41,745 nucleotides of DNA from CAYRTV01 sp046483285 (lineage in GTDB: Bacteria > Acidobacteriota > Aminicenantia > Aminicenantales > Aminicenantaceae): positions 1 to 41,745 of the forward strand of contig JAWODN010000071.1 of the NCBI GenBank assembly GCA_046483285.1, in the 5' to 3' direction. The translations under genes and the position numbers were made by a program. The notes below the pieces were generated by a model. It made no database searches and was not told where the DNA came from. It saw only the letters and a list, made by a program, of their open reading frames with translations. Shown piece after piece: positions 23,701 to 32,331 of the stretch; the first letter of the stretch is position 1, and every line of letters begins with the position of its first letter.

Positions 23701-25805
23701 ACATCCTCAATAACATTTGGACGGCTGAATGGATTTTAAACTCAGCCGTGCAGTCGTTTCTGATTCTTTTTTTCGGCTGGATGTTTTGCTTTTTCTTCAG
23801 GCACCGGCCCGCCCCCCTGCGCAGCGGGATCAGCCTGCCGGCCATGCTGGCCCTTGTTCTCCTCCTTCCCCTTTCTTTCTCCGCAGCCGGCTTTCATTTC
23901 AACCCTTTTCACACCGTGTTTTCCGTCAGCCTTGAAACCTTGCCGGAATCAACGGTCTATCTCTCCGAAATTCTTTCCTGGGAGCAGGGCAAAAGCACGG
24001 CGGACGGCACGGCCCAAAAGTTTTCTCCAAAAGGGCTCCCTCTCTTCGGGCTGTCAGGAACGGGACCTGCGGCAGTCCAAGCGGCCAACCTGTTCGGTAT
24101 CGTCTGGGGAGCTGGGTTTATCATCATGCTGCTTCGGGTCCTGGCGGGTGTTTTATCTGTCCGGACTTTAAAAAAAGAAAGCACCCAAATCCGGAAATCC
24201 AGAATGCTCCGGATTTTGAACGAAGCCAAGCAGTCTTTTCCCCGGAGAAACAAAACCAAAGTCTATTCGTCCTCAAATATCCCCTATCCCATGGCCGCCG
24301 GAATTTTCAAGCCATTCATCCTCATTCCGGAACATCTGGTGTCGAAACTCCCGGACAACCAGATCCGGGGGGTTCTGCTGCACGAACTATCCCATATCCA
24401 CCACCGAGACCCCGTCAGCGGAATGCTCCAGAGGCTGGTCAAAACCATTAACTGGTGGAATCCCTTCGCCTATGCCTTGAGCAGGGCTCACGCCAGGGCA
24501 AGGGAGGAAATTTCCGATAACCACGTGCTTCTTCTTCAGGATTCGAAGGAGTACGCGGAATGTTTGATCAACCTGGCGGACAAAACACCCCACTTCAAAC
24601 ACGCCGCCGCCTCCATGGGAATGAGTTCTTGCCATATTCCCCTGAAGGACCGGATCAAACATATCTTATCCAAGGAGAGAACCATGGAAACAAGCATAAA
24701 TAAAAGGGATTTTGCCGTGATCGTTCTGGCGGCCTTGCTCCTTTTAACAGGAATCACCGGAACAAGATTCATGTTTTCATCGGATGTCCAATCTCCCAAC
24801 CTGATCAAAAAAATCGATCCGGTTTATCCCCGGGAAGCCAGGCAAGCCGGAATCGAAGGGACCGTGGTCATCGCCGCCTATACCGACAACGCAGGAAACA
24901 TCAACCAAATGAAAATACTCAAAGGCGCCCACAATCTGCTGAACAAGGCGGCCGTTGAAGCCGTCATCCAATGGAAATGCGAACCCATGATCATTGAAGG
25001 GATTTCCTACGGCGCCGAATTCACGGCGACTTTCAGGTTTTCAATGGATAAAGAAAAACCCGGAATCGAAATCGCAAGCGGTGTCTCCGTTAGCGGAGAA
25101 ATCGCCGGAGGAATTTCAGGCAGATCCGTTATTGGAGTGGTAGGCGGAGTCCCAGGTGGAGTCGTGGGTGGAGTTGAAGCCCCTGTGCGCGCCGTCGGAG
25201 AGATCAAGCCTCCCAAGCTGATCAAAATGGTGGAGCCCGTGTATCCGGAAGAAGCGCGCCGGGCCCAGGTCGAAGGGCTTGTGATTCTGGAAGCCACCAC
25301 CGGTATTTACGGCCGGGTGCAAAACGTCAAAACTCTCAGATCCATCCCACTTCTCGACCAGGCTGCCATCGATGCGGTCAAAAAGTGGGTGTACGAACCG
25401 ATGGTGATTGACGGTGAGCCGAGAGGCGTAACTTTTACAGTCACGGTTGCTTTCAAGCTGGATAAGAAAAAACCGGATGCCGAAGTGGAAGCAGAGAAAG
25501 AATTAAAACTGCCGCTGCCTCCGGTCCCCGTCACCGGAGACATCAAGCCCCCCAAACTCATCAAAAAAGTGGAGCCGGTTTACCCGGAATTCGCCCGGGA
25601 AGACCAAATTGAGGGAATAGTCATCCTGGAAGCCGCCACCGATAAATACGGCAGGGTCGAGTCGGTCCGCGTGCTTAAATCTATTCCGGAACTTGATGAA
25701 GCCGCCGTCGATGCGGTCAAACAATGGGTGTACGAGCCTCTGATCATTAACGGGGAACCCAGGGGTGCTGTCTTCACCGTCACCGTAAACTTCAAATTAA
25801 AATAG
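23697..25805 (+). CDS. BlaR1-type M56 peptidase fused to three TonB C-terminal domains
   Basis: A 702-residue membrane protein. N-terminal membrane segments (about residues 15-35, 43-65, 135-158) carry an M56 zinc protease with H229-E-x2-H233 (HELSHIHHRD). After a further membrane segment (about 338-360) come three tandem TonB C-terminal-like domains (about 363-450, 503-586, 615-702), each with PKLIKxVxPVYPxxAR and VDAVKQWVYEPxxIxG. A Gly/Val-rich linker (about 460-500) separates the first from the second. There is no penicillin-binding sensor domain as in classical BlaR1; the TonB domains would sit in the periplasm as the sensing or anchoring part. The start ATG 23697 overlaps the blaI stop (ATGA). 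An internal ribosome-site-like AAGGAG plus ATG at 24684 could yield the TonB part alone. Confidence 0.9.
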   Translation: MNILNNIWTAEWILNSAVQSFLILFFGWMFCFFFRHRPAPLRSGISLPAMLALVLLLPLSFSAAGFHFNPFHTVFSVSLETLPESTVYLSEILSWEQGKSTADGTAQKFSPKGLPLFGLSGTGPAAVQAANLFGIVWGAGFIIMLLRVLAGVLSVRTLKKESTQIRKSRMLRILNEAKQSFPRRNKTKVYSSSNIPYPMAAGIFKPFILIPEHLVSKLPDNQIRGVLLHELSHIHHRDPVSGMLQRLVKTINWWNPFAYALSRAHARAREEISDNHVLLLQDSKEYAECLINLADKTPHFKHAAASMGMSSCHIPLKDRIKHILSKERTMETSINKRDFAVIVLAALLLLTGITGTRFMFSSDVQSPNLIKKIDPVYPREARQAGIEGTVVIAAYTDNAGNINQMKILKGAHNLLNKAAVEAVIQWKCEPMIIEGISYGAEFTATFRFSMDKEKPGIEIASGVSVSGEIAGGISGRSVIGVVGGVPGGVVGGVEAPVRAVGEIKPPKLIKMVEPVYPEEARRAQVEGLVILEATTGIYGRVQNVKTLRSIPLLDQAAIDAVKKWVYEPMVIDGEPRGVTFTVTVAFKLDKKKPDAEVEAEKELKLPLPPVPVTGDIKPPKLIKKVEPVYPEFAREDQIEGIVILEAATDKYGRVESVRVLKSIPELDEAAVDAVKQWVYEPLIINGEPRGAVFTVTVNFKLK

Positions 25806-26127
25806 AGGTATCGCCGTTTTTTTATGAATTCATCATGAGCGGTCACACCGCGAACAGTGAGCCTCCCTTTTCAACTGCAGCCATGAAGGCGGACCCTCTC
25901 CCGCTCCCATGGCCACAAGTGTCCCGTCAAGGCTTCCTCCCCCGTCCTGGTTGCCTGCGGGCGGAGGCCCCTCCAGGCGTGCCGCCCTTGGGGCGTTTTC
26001 TGTGAGATTTTCTTTTCCTTGCTGTTTTTTTTATTGATTGACTTGATTTTTATTTTTATTATAAAAATTGATACAGGTGTCCGGACAACAAAAGAAATCG
26101 CTTTTTAAATTAATAAGGAGATCAATT
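25806..26127. other. Gene-free gap with element A end and promoter
   Basis: The gap begins with a T-run and ATGAATTCATCATGAG (25817-25839), an exact inverted match to 3638-3660. A GC-rich middle (25850-26000) shows no gene. The AT-rich right part holds the cupin gene promoter. The first bases after the blaR stop, CGCCG followed by seven T, do not form a good terminator hairpin. Confidence 0.5.
26038..26065 (+). promoter_or_regulatory. Candidate promoter of the cupin lipoprotein gene
   Basis: TTGACT (26038-26043) and TATAAA (26060-26065), with a 16-bp spacer, in a strongly AT-rich stretch about 63 bp before the start codon. Confidence 0.5.
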
Positions 26128-26682
26128 ATGAAAAACCCAATCATCACCAAAACCAGCATACTTTTTTCCTCAGTATGCCTCTTGGCATTTTCGTTATTGA
26201 TTGGATGTGAGGTGCAGCAATCCAATAAAAAACTCACGGCCGTCAATGAACATCCGGAGGATATGGGGAAAAAACCATGGGTGCTGGACATAGAAGAGGC
26301 CACAATCGCCAACCAGAATTACCGCATGGCAAGTTGGTCCGGAGAATATATCCAAATGATCCTGATGTCCCTGAAACCGGGCGAAACAATTGATCTGGAA
26401 TTGCATGAGAATCATGATCAATTCATCAGAATCGATCGGGGAGAAGCCCGTGTGCTCATGGGAGAAACAAAAGACAACCTGACTTTCGACAAAAATGTTT
26501 CCGATGACTGGGCCGTGTTTATTCCCGCCGGGTACTGGCACCAGGTTCAAAACATTGGGGACACCGACCTGAAAATATATACCATTTACGGTCCCCCGGA
26601 GCATCCCGCGGGAACGGTGCATGAAACATATGAAGATGCCGAAGAGTATGATCATGATGATGATCATGATGATGATCATTAA
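26128..26682 (+). CDS. Cupin-domain lipoprotein with Asp/His-rich tail
   Basis: A 184-residue lipoprotein. The signal peptide ends in the lipobox LLIG-C (Cys27). Residues ~65-155 form a cupin: MSLKPGETIDLELHENHDQF, RIDRGEARVLMG and VFIPAGYWHQVQNIGD keep the metal-binding His/Glu pattern (HxxxxQ in motif 1, PAGxxH in motif 2). The C-terminus is DHDDDHDDDH, encoded by a small gatcatgatgat repeat, and probably binds metal. The start ATG 26128 follows AAGGAG by seven bases; the longer frame from 26068 is rejected. Cupin proteins of this kind often act as sugar- or metal-binding or isomerase-like proteins; the exact role is unknown. It stands alone, with its own promoter. Confidence 0.8.
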   Translation: MKNPIITKTSILFSSVCLLAFSLLIGCEVQQSNKKLTAVNEHPEDMGKKPWVLDIEEATIANQNYRMASWSGEYIQMILMSLKPGETIDLELHENHDQFIRIDRGEARVLMGETKDNLTFDKNVSDDWAVFIPAGYWHQVQNIGDTDLKIYTIYGPPEHPAGTVHETYEDAEEYDHDDDHDDDH

Positions 26683-26775
26683 TTTGTCTGGTGACACCTT
26701 CATTTGAAACCGGGATTCTTCACTCCCCTCTCCTGCTGAACTTTCTTAAATTTCATTTTTCCTGTAAAATGAGCG

Positions 26776-26871
26776 GCTTGGGTTCGCCCCAGATGCGAGG
26801 CGCAGGGACCGGAATAGCCTTTCCAGACGAAAGAGTCAGGAATTCCCCGCCGCTTTGCTTTTCGGAATGAC
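26776..26871 (+). repeat. Element A-related and REP-like fragment
   Basis: CAGATGCGAGGCGCAGGG (26790-26807) matches the GC-rich arm of element A copy 2 (22920-22938). The next part ends with TTTTCGGAATGACATGAC, like the GGAATGACA tails of the REP-like block at 3.2-3.6 kb. The mosaic lies immediately before the beta-barrel gene and leaves it with no clear ribosome site. Confidence 0.5.
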
Positions 26872-28047
26872 ATGACTGGACATTTTCTAAATAATAAATC
26901 AAGTTATTTGTATGGATTCATTGCGATTTTTTTGTTAATTGCCGCATCCAATCCCGCATATGCACAATCTTCCCGGCGCTTCGGCAGCCATTTCATACAC
27001 GGACAAATCAGAACCGGCTATTACTTTATTGAAACAAGAAATAATTCCGGCAGGATCATCACAACTCCCGAGTGGCGTCTGCGTGCCCGATTGGGAATGA
27101 CCTTCCGCTTCAATGAGCAATTGAGCTTCACCGCGCGCTTAGCGGGGCGGTATTCCACAAATCAGGATCGGTTCGAATTCTGGGTTCATCCTTATGCGGC
27201 ATCTCCGGGCGGATTGCGATTCGGGCAGGCCGCTTTTGATATGTTTCACCTTCATTGGGAAGACGGCAGCCGGTGGATGATACAGGCAGGCCGGATGCAG
27301 CATGGTTTTTATCTGAAGGGAATTGCGGCAAAAGGACTCGATCGTTATCATTCGTCCAATGTATCGATCACATGGACAGATGGAATATGGCTGCGGTACT
27401 TGATTCATCGCGATTGGTATGCACACGGCATCCTGCAATACAATCATGCCAAGGGAACCACGTCTTCCTACACCCCGCCTATGAACTTCAGTGAACCCGG
27501 CAGCAGACTTTCCTATTTTATTGGGATCGAAGCCAAAGAAACCTCAGGGTGGTGGAATCAAAGGGAGGTAAGCATCACACTTATTCCCTCATCGTTTCGA
27601 AACAGTGACGATAAGATTTGTGACTATTGGGCTCTGACCGGAAGACTCGGCATCAATCTCCCCGTACCTGTATCCTTTCTGGATGTTATGATAGCGGGAG
27701 CTGCCGGGTATGCGCCGGCAGCGCCCTCCTGGTCACAATTAAATTTATCGACAAATATGAAAAGCAACCAAGACGCCTTTGCGTGGCAGGCTTCCATTAA
27801 TTTCCAAAATATATTTGATCGCCACAACCTCGGTGTTCTTTATGGAAAAACCGATCCGGGGTGGCTGATCTCGCCGAGCTTCAGGAACAACACCCACACT
27901 CTTGAAATACGCCATCAATACAGGTTCAGTCAGCGGTTAAGCACCGAAATGAGATACCGCATCCGGAAGCAATGGCACACCCCATTGGATGCCGCCGTCA
28001 AAAGAAAAGACGATGATTTTTATGCACAAATCACCTTCCGGTTTTAG
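26872..28047 (+). CDS. Predicted outer-membrane beta-barrel protein
   Basis: A 391-residue exported protein with an N-terminal signal peptide (about residues 11-32, ending PAYAQ). The rest is a succession of amphipathic strands (QIRTGYYFIET, WRLRARLGMTFRFNEQLSFTARLAG, MQAGRMQHGF-like segments) and ends in AQITFRF, the terminal aromatic typical of barrel proteins recognised by the BAM machinery. It resembles porin or alginate-export-type barrels in layout, but I recognise no specific family. No convincing Shine-Dalgarno precedes ATG 26872; a repeat mosaic abuts the gene, so translation may be weak or the start different. It converges on the Smr gene, leaving 11 bp between them. Confidence 0.65.
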   Translation: MTGHFLNNKSSYLYGFIAIFLLIAASNPAYAQSSRRFGSHFIHGQIRTGYYFIETRNNSGRIITTPEWRLRARLGMTFRFNEQLSFTARLAGRYSTNQDRFEFWVHPYAASPGGLRFGQAAFDMFHLHWEDGSRWMIQAGRMQHGFYLKGIAAKGLDRYHSSNVSITWTDGIWLRYLIHRDWYAHGILQYNHAKGTTSSYTPPMNFSEPGSRLSYFIGIEAKETSGWWNQREVSITLIPSSFRNSDDKICDYWALTGRLGINLPVPVSFLDVMIAGAAGYAPAAPSWSQLNLSTNMKSNQDAFAWQASINFQNIFDRHNLGVLYGKTDPGWLISPSFRNNTHTLEIRHQYRFSQRLSTEMRYRIRKQWHTPLDAAVKRKDDDFYAQITFRF

Positions 28048-28058
28048 CCCCCCCCTCT

Positions 28059-28313
28059 TCACTTCTTGAAATACACAAACAGTCGTCCGAAGTTCCTGCT
28101 GTCTTTATCGATGCGGTGGTATTGAGCTTTGATATGCGGTTGTTCTAAAAATTTCAGCACCCTCTTTTTGAGCTGACCGCTTCCTTTTCCCGGAATGATC
28201 TCCACCGTTTTGATTTTCTTCTCCACCGCTTCCTCTATGATCCGGTTCAGCTCTTTTTCAATTTCATCGCCTTTGTTGTATATGTCATGCAGATCGAGTT
28301 TGAGTTTCGCCAT
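28059..28313 (-). CDS. Smr-domain protein (MutS2-like C-terminal nuclease domain)
   Basis: An 84-residue stand-alone Smr domain. LKLDLHDI matches the LDLHG motif, and VEIIPGKGSGQLKKRVLKFL matches the HGKGxGxLR motif, with the first His replaced by Pro. Smr domains bind or cut branched DNA or, in ribosome-rescue proteins, mRNA. The start at 28313 (MAKLKLD) is preferred: AGGTTGG lies just upstream, and the longer frame adds an unrelated 18-residue leader. The Pro for His in the GKG motif may lower activity. It lies between a beta-barrel gene and an antiporter remnant, with no functional partner. Confidence 0.75.
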   Translation of the reverse strand: MAKLKLDLHDIYNKGDEIEKELNRIIEEAVEKKIKTVEIIPGKGSGQLKKRVLKFLEQPHIKAQYHRIDKDSRNFGRLFVYFKK

Positions 28314-28451
28314 ACCAACCTGACCTTTTCCCTGAAGAAATATACAAAGTTTTTCTGAAAATAACAACCTCCATCCGGATCGTGTTCATGATTCCGGGTT
28401 GCGCCTCGCGGGATACCGGCCCGGGCTTATTAACCTTCACCGGGGTCTTCG

Positions 28452-28685
28452 ACCGCCTCTACATATATGATCATATATTCCACTCAATTGTATAAGGTAT
28501 TGTCACCCGTCCTGGCCGTTTTTGAAAAGAAAACACCTCATCAGGAACAGTCGCAATGTTCTGTAAAAACGGAAAGCCCTGCCGAAGTGCTCTTGTTCGG
28601 ACTTGGTAATTATGGCAGCAGCATCGCCTGCAACCGGGCGCGTCAAAAAAATCTTTTTGAGTTCAATCCCGTATGTATAATATAA
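28452..28685 (+). pseudogene. Remnant of a KefB/KefC-type cation:proton antiporter
   Basis: The frame reads TASTYMIIYSTQLYKVLSPV followed by LAVFEKKTP and, further on, EVLLFGLGNYGSSIA. This is the end of the last membrane helix of a Na+/H+ exchanger-type transporter and the start of its NAD-binding TrkA-N domain (the GLGxxGxxIA nucleotide fold). Functional members have ~12 helices before this and ~150 residues after it; here a stop (28431-28433) precedes the fragment, and the frame ends at FEFNPVCII with a deletion in the GxxVxGVDFNP strand. The piece spans the membrane/TrkA-N junction only, so it is a dead remnant. It sits in a 396-bp gap otherwise holding an element A fragment. Confidence 0.6.
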
Positions 28686-28745
28686 TCTGGCTTATTTACG
28701 GGCCGGGATTGCCGCAGATTTCGGATTGCGGCGGGGTCAGGGTAC
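28686..28745 (+). repeat. Element A left-end fragment
   Basis: CTGGCTTATTTACGGGCCGG followed by GATTGCCGCAGAT resembles the left end of the copies at 22890 and 10864. It immediately follows the antiporter remnant, and the LolA-like gene's ribosome site comes just after it. Confidence 0.45.
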
Positions 28746-28763
28746 ATATAAGGAGGTTTTGAA

Positions 28764-29519
28764 ATGAAAAAAGTCAAGCCGGCCGCAGTCCTGTGTTGTG
28801 TTCTCTGTTTCTTGCTTTTGATGCCGCTTCAGGCGAAAAAAGAGGGAGCCGGGGTGGAACCTGCGGAAATTATCAAAAAATCAATTGAAGCCCAGGGAGG
28901 ACGGGCTGTTCTGGAAAGTGTCATAGACTCGGTTGTTACCGCATCCTGCAAGTTCTATACTCCGCAGGGGGAATATTTGGGTGAAAGAAAAGTTTTCTCC
29001 ACCTCCGAACCCATGAAAATAAGAATTGAACAGACTGTCCTGGGAACGGAAACCATAATCGGATACGACGGCGAGAAAACATGGCTTCAGCAAGCGGGCA
29101 GAACAATGAAAGCCCCTGCAACGATTCATGACTCCATCGAAGCCGCCCTCTCCAGGGAAGACTTTCTTCTCAGATACAAAGAAAAGGGAATCCAGGCGGA
29201 ATACCAGGGAGAAAACCAGGTGGAAGAAAGCCCCTGCCACACCATTAAATTCACTGACGGAGATGGCGATGAAACTCTCTATTATTTCGATGTTGACACC
29301 TTCCTGCCTCTAAAAGTGGAATATGATGCCCCTGATGAAACAGGCAAAATTATCAGAAGCGAGTCCATAAACTCAGATTTCCGGAAAGTTGAAAACATGA
29401 TGATGCCCTTTAAATCCGTGTTCCTGGCTGACAGTGAAAAAGTCATGGAAACGATGATCACAGAAATTAAAATCAACCAAGGGCTGGATGAAAGCCTTTT
29501 TTCCATGCCGGAAAAATAA
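28764..29519 (+). CDS. Exported LolA/LolB-like lipoprotein-sorting-fold protein
   Basis: A 251-residue periplasmic protein with a signal peptide (about residues 1-24, VKPAAVLCCVLCFLLLMPLQA). The layout (EIIKKSIEAQGG, IGYDGEKTWLQQAG, YYFDVDTFLPLKVEYD, MMPFKSVFLADSEKVMETMI) matches the family often annotated as outer membrane lipoprotein-sorting protein (LolA fold), in which an incomplete beta-barrel binds a lipid tail. The cysteines in the signal peptide do not form a lipobox. An AAGGAGG site precedes the start. It is the first gene of an apparent two-gene operon with the alpha/beta hydrolase 18 bp downstream. The specific ligand is unknown, and it is not the housekeeping LolA. Confidence 0.65.
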   Translation: MKKVKPAAVLCCVLCFLLLMPLQAKKEGAGVEPAEIIKKSIEAQGGRAVLESVIDSVVTASCKFYTPQGEYLGERKVFSTSEPMKIRIEQTVLGTETIIGYDGEKTWLQQAGRTMKAPATIHDSIEAALSREDFLLRYKEKGIQAEYQGENQVEESPCHTIKFTDGDGDETLYYFDVDTFLPLKVEYDAPDETGKIIRSESINSDFRKVENMMMPFKSVFLADSEKVMETMITEIKINQGLDESLFSMPEK

Positions 29520-29537
29520 TTTTTCCCAGGATACAAA

Positions 29538-31166
29538 ATGAATCTTTTAAAAAACAGCAAAAGACACCTTTTCACATTTTCCCTGATCTTGATCATTTTC
29601 AGTTTGTCATCACCGCCGGTCCAGGGTCAATCTGAACCAATAGAAGATAAAACATATGTGGAGAGTCTGTTTGACTTCTTCAGAAGGGGAAAAGTCATTG
29701 AACTGCCGGATTTTCCGGATACAGAAGTCTTCAGGGAGTTTCTTCAGGAAGAAGCCGCGCACAAGGGACTGACCGTGGAAGAATTAAAAACCCGGATGAA
29801 AGAAAAAGGAATAACCACCTATTTGTTGACTCTTCTCGGTCAAAGACACCTGTCTCCGGTCGATTTCGCCAATCTCATGGACATAGGCTGGATTCAGGCT
29901 TTCCAGATGGCCTATTCTTCGGGGGCTATGAAGCTGGCTGATGAATCGCTCGATCTCCTCGGGGGAAAGATTACGGATAGAATAGAGGAACTCAGGCAGG
30001 ATGAAGATATTGTGGTCAAAGAGATTGCCTACCGGAGCTCCGTGGATGATCTTTACCCGCTTTATGCTGAGATCGCCTATGATCCCGGCTTGAAAAATAT
30101 GCCGGTCATTGTCTATCAACACGGTGACTATCCCGGCACCAGATTTGCCACAGTGCCGGGCATTTACGGACTTGCCAAAAAGGGAATTTTTGGGATATCG
30201 GTAAGCAAGCGCGGGCGGGACGGTTCGGCGGGAAAAGGAGACGGCTTCGGCAAGGAAACCTATGATATTTACGATGCGGTTGAATATGTGAAAGCTAATT
30301 ATACTGATTATATCGATTCTGAAAATATCAATATAACCGGGGGAAGCGGAGGCGGCATGGATACCTTTGCGGCCATAGTTCATTTCCCGGATTACTTCCG
30401 GGTTGCCGCCCCTTTTGTCGCTCCGCCTGACCTTGACCACTGGTTCAGGGAAATTGAATCCACCATCAAGCTGATCGAACAGATGGCCCGCAGCATCGGC
30501 GGGCAGCATGCCGGATCCTGGAGCCTTTTTTCTCAGATAATCGACGGCATTGGGGGCTTGCCTTCTCAGGTTCCTGATCAATACTTAGCCCGGAACTGGG
30601 TCCTGGGCGCAGTCAACAATCCCTATACTCTCACACATGTTTTCTGGGACAAAGAAGATGGGGCTGCGCCTTCCATTACCGTAAGAAGCCGGGCCTACCT
30701 TGAAGAAGCTCAAAAAAGAGGATTCACCAATGTCCATCTCCATTTCAGTCAAAGAGGCGACAAGCTCCGTTTCCTCCACTGGGGCGTGGCTGACAACACC
30801 TTTGTCTGGCATCATTTCCTGCCTGCTATTATGAGCGGGACACATCCCGCTCCTATGCTGGCGGATGCCGGACGGATGTTTGTTCCCGGTTTTCTCAAAA
30901 CCGAAAAATTTCTTATCTGGCTGGGAGAAGGAAACGACGCTGCGGCCAGAGTTGATTATAATCTCGGCAAGGCCGCCTCAATTTTTTTCTTCAGAAGGCT
31001 AAGCCGGGATGAAACCAAAACCGGAAAGCTTATTTATGAAAATCCTGAGAAAAACACCTTCAAGGTGATTGTCAACGACGAGGTTGTGACGGAAGAGATA
31101 AACTCCTCTCACATTGAGGTTTCTTTCGGACTTGATGACAAGGTGATTTTAATAAAAAGCGAATGA
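29538..31166 (+). CDS. Exported alpha/beta hydrolase (prolyl-oligopeptidase-like)
   Basis: A 542-residue protein with a signal peptide (about residues 10-31, LFTFSLILIIFSLSSPPVQG). The hydrolase core runs from about residue 170: MPVIVYQHGDYPG (oxyanion region), ENINITGGSGGGMDTFAAI (nucleophile elbow with Ser270 in GGSGGG), a probable acid around HVFWDKEDGAAPS, and the likely catalytic His in FLHWGVADNTFVWHHF. The N-terminal ~140 residues are helical and not recognised. It follows the LolA-like gene by 18 bp and converges with the FAD oxidoreductase gene (10-bp gap). A secreted esterase or peptidase role fits the other exported hydrolases in the window; the substrate is unknown. Confidence 0.72.
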   Translation: MNLLKNSKRHLFTFSLILIIFSLSSPPVQGQSEPIEDKTYVESLFDFFRRGKVIELPDFPDTEVFREFLQEEAAHKGLTVEELKTRMKEKGITTYLLTLLGQRHLSPVDFANLMDIGWIQAFQMAYSSGAMKLADESLDLLGGKITDRIEELRQDEDIVVKEIAYRSSVDDLYPLYAEIAYDPGLKNMPVIVYQHGDYPGTRFATVPGIYGLAKKGIFGISVSKRGRDGSAGKGDGFGKETYDIYDAVEYVKANYTDYIDSENINITGGSGGGMDTFAAIVHFPDYFRVAAPFVAPPDLDHWFREIESTIKLIEQMARSIGGQHAGSWSLFSQIIDGIGGLPSQVPDQYLARNWVLGAVNNPYTLTHVFWDKEDGAAPSITVRSRAYLEEAQKRGFTNVHLHFSQRGDKLRFLHWGVADNTFVWHHFLPAIMSGTHPAPMLADAGRMFVPGFLKTEKFLIWLGEGNDAAARVDYNLGKAASIFFFRRLSRDETKTGKLIYENPEKNTFKVIVNDEVVTEEINSSHIEVSFGLDDKVILIKSE

Positions 31167-31176
31167 ACCCGGTCAA

Positions 31177-32331
31177 TCAGACCACGCGCTTTTCGCCGTC
31201 TCCCGGAGATTCTTCAAACCGGTCATAACGAAAGGGCTCCAAGTCGAAATCCGTTCTTTTCTTAAGAATCAAATCCGCTGTCACCCGGCCTACAGCCGGG
31301 GCGTGCTGAAACCCGTGCCCGGAAAAACCCCCCGCGCAATACAAGCCTTCCACAGGCAAAGAATCGATGATGGGATTGTCGTCCGGCGTTACGGCATAGA
31401 GTCCGCCCCAGCCGCGAAGGATCCGCGCTTTTTCTAAAACCGGAGCCCGGTGCACGGCCGCCTCTATAACCTTTTCCAGAAAATTCCGGTCCACATGGGT
31501 ATGGAAACCGGGCGGCTCATCCGGATCGCTCATCCCCATAAGAAGGCCCGGATCCTCCCCCCGGAAATAAAAGGCCGTATCCTGGTCAATCACCAGGGGC
31601 ACCGGTTTGGGCACGGCGTCAAATTCTTTGGTCATAAAAACCTGGCGGCGGTAGGGCGTCACCGGCAGATCCAGACCGGCCGTTTTTCCCGCCTGCGCCG
31701 CCCAGGCCCCGGCGGCTATGACCACCACCGGAGAGGAAATGTTTCCTTTCGGGGTTTGGACTCCTGTGACGCGTCCGTTTCTTGTGATGATCGCTGTGAC
31801 TTCTTTTTTCTCTTCAATGACCACGCCCGAATTCCGGCAGGCCTTAGCGTACCCCATGGCCGCCTGGTAAGGATCGGCGTAGCCGTCCTCCGGGCCGAAA
31901 GTCCCGCCCCGCAAGCCATCCGTATTCAGATAGGGCCATCTTTTTTCGATCTCCCCGGGAGATAAGACCTCCACCGGAACTCCGAGTTCTCTTTGGGTCT
32001 TGACTGCGGTTGAAAATTCCTTCCAGATGTCCTCCCTCTCAGTCAAAAACAAATAGCCCACCTGGCGGAAGTTGATATCCACACCGAATTGGTGCTGAAA
32101 ATCCGCAAACACCTTCACCGACTCTTGAGACAAGCGGATGTTGGCCGGATGGGAGAACTGTTGGCGGATCCCGCCCACGGAAAGGCCGGTTGACGCCTGG
32201 GCAAGCAGCTCTTTTTCCAACACAGCCACATCCCGGCATTTCTTTTCAGCCAGATGATAGGCCGTGCTCAACCCCATAATTCCCCCTCCGATGATGACAA
32301 CCTCCGCTGTTTTTTTATTTGCTGTTTTCAT
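31177..32331 (-). CDS. FAD-dependent amine/amino-acid oxidoreductase (DAO family)
   Basis: A 384-residue flavoprotein of the D-amino-acid oxidase/glycine oxidase/sarcosine-oxidase-beta type. The Rossmann motif EVVIIGGGIMGLSTAYHLAE binds FAD; LEKELLAQASTGLSVGGIRQ is the second conserved stretch, and the C-terminal GLYCAGGFSGHGFQHAPAVG closes the FAD site, all typical of the family. The length is normal for the single-subunit or beta-subunit form. It probably oxidises an N-methylated or secondary amino acid, which would fit amino-acid use by a proteolytic organism; the exact substrate cannot be told. No good ribosome site precedes ATG 32331; the start lies within one unit of a 31-bp direct repeat. 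Confidence 0.85.
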   Translation of the reverse strand: MKTANKKTAEVVIIGGGIMGLSTAYHLAEKKCRDVAVLEKELLAQASTGLSVGGIRQQFSHPANIRLSQESVKVFADFQHQFGVDINFRQVGYLFLTEREDIWKEFSTAVKTQRELGVPVEVLSPGEIEKRWPYLNTDGLRGGTFGPEDGYADPYQAAMGYAKACRNSGVVIEEKKEVTAIITRNGRVTGVQTPKGNISSPVVVIAAGAWAAQAGKTAGLDLPVTPYRRQVFMTKEFDAVPKPVPLVIDQDTAFYFRGEDPGLLMGMSDPDEPPGFHTHVDRNFLEKVIEAAVHRAPVLEKARILRGWGGLYAVTPDDNPIIDSLPVEGLYCAGGFSGHGFQHAPAVGRVTADLILKKRTDFDLEPFRYDRFEESPGDGEKRVV

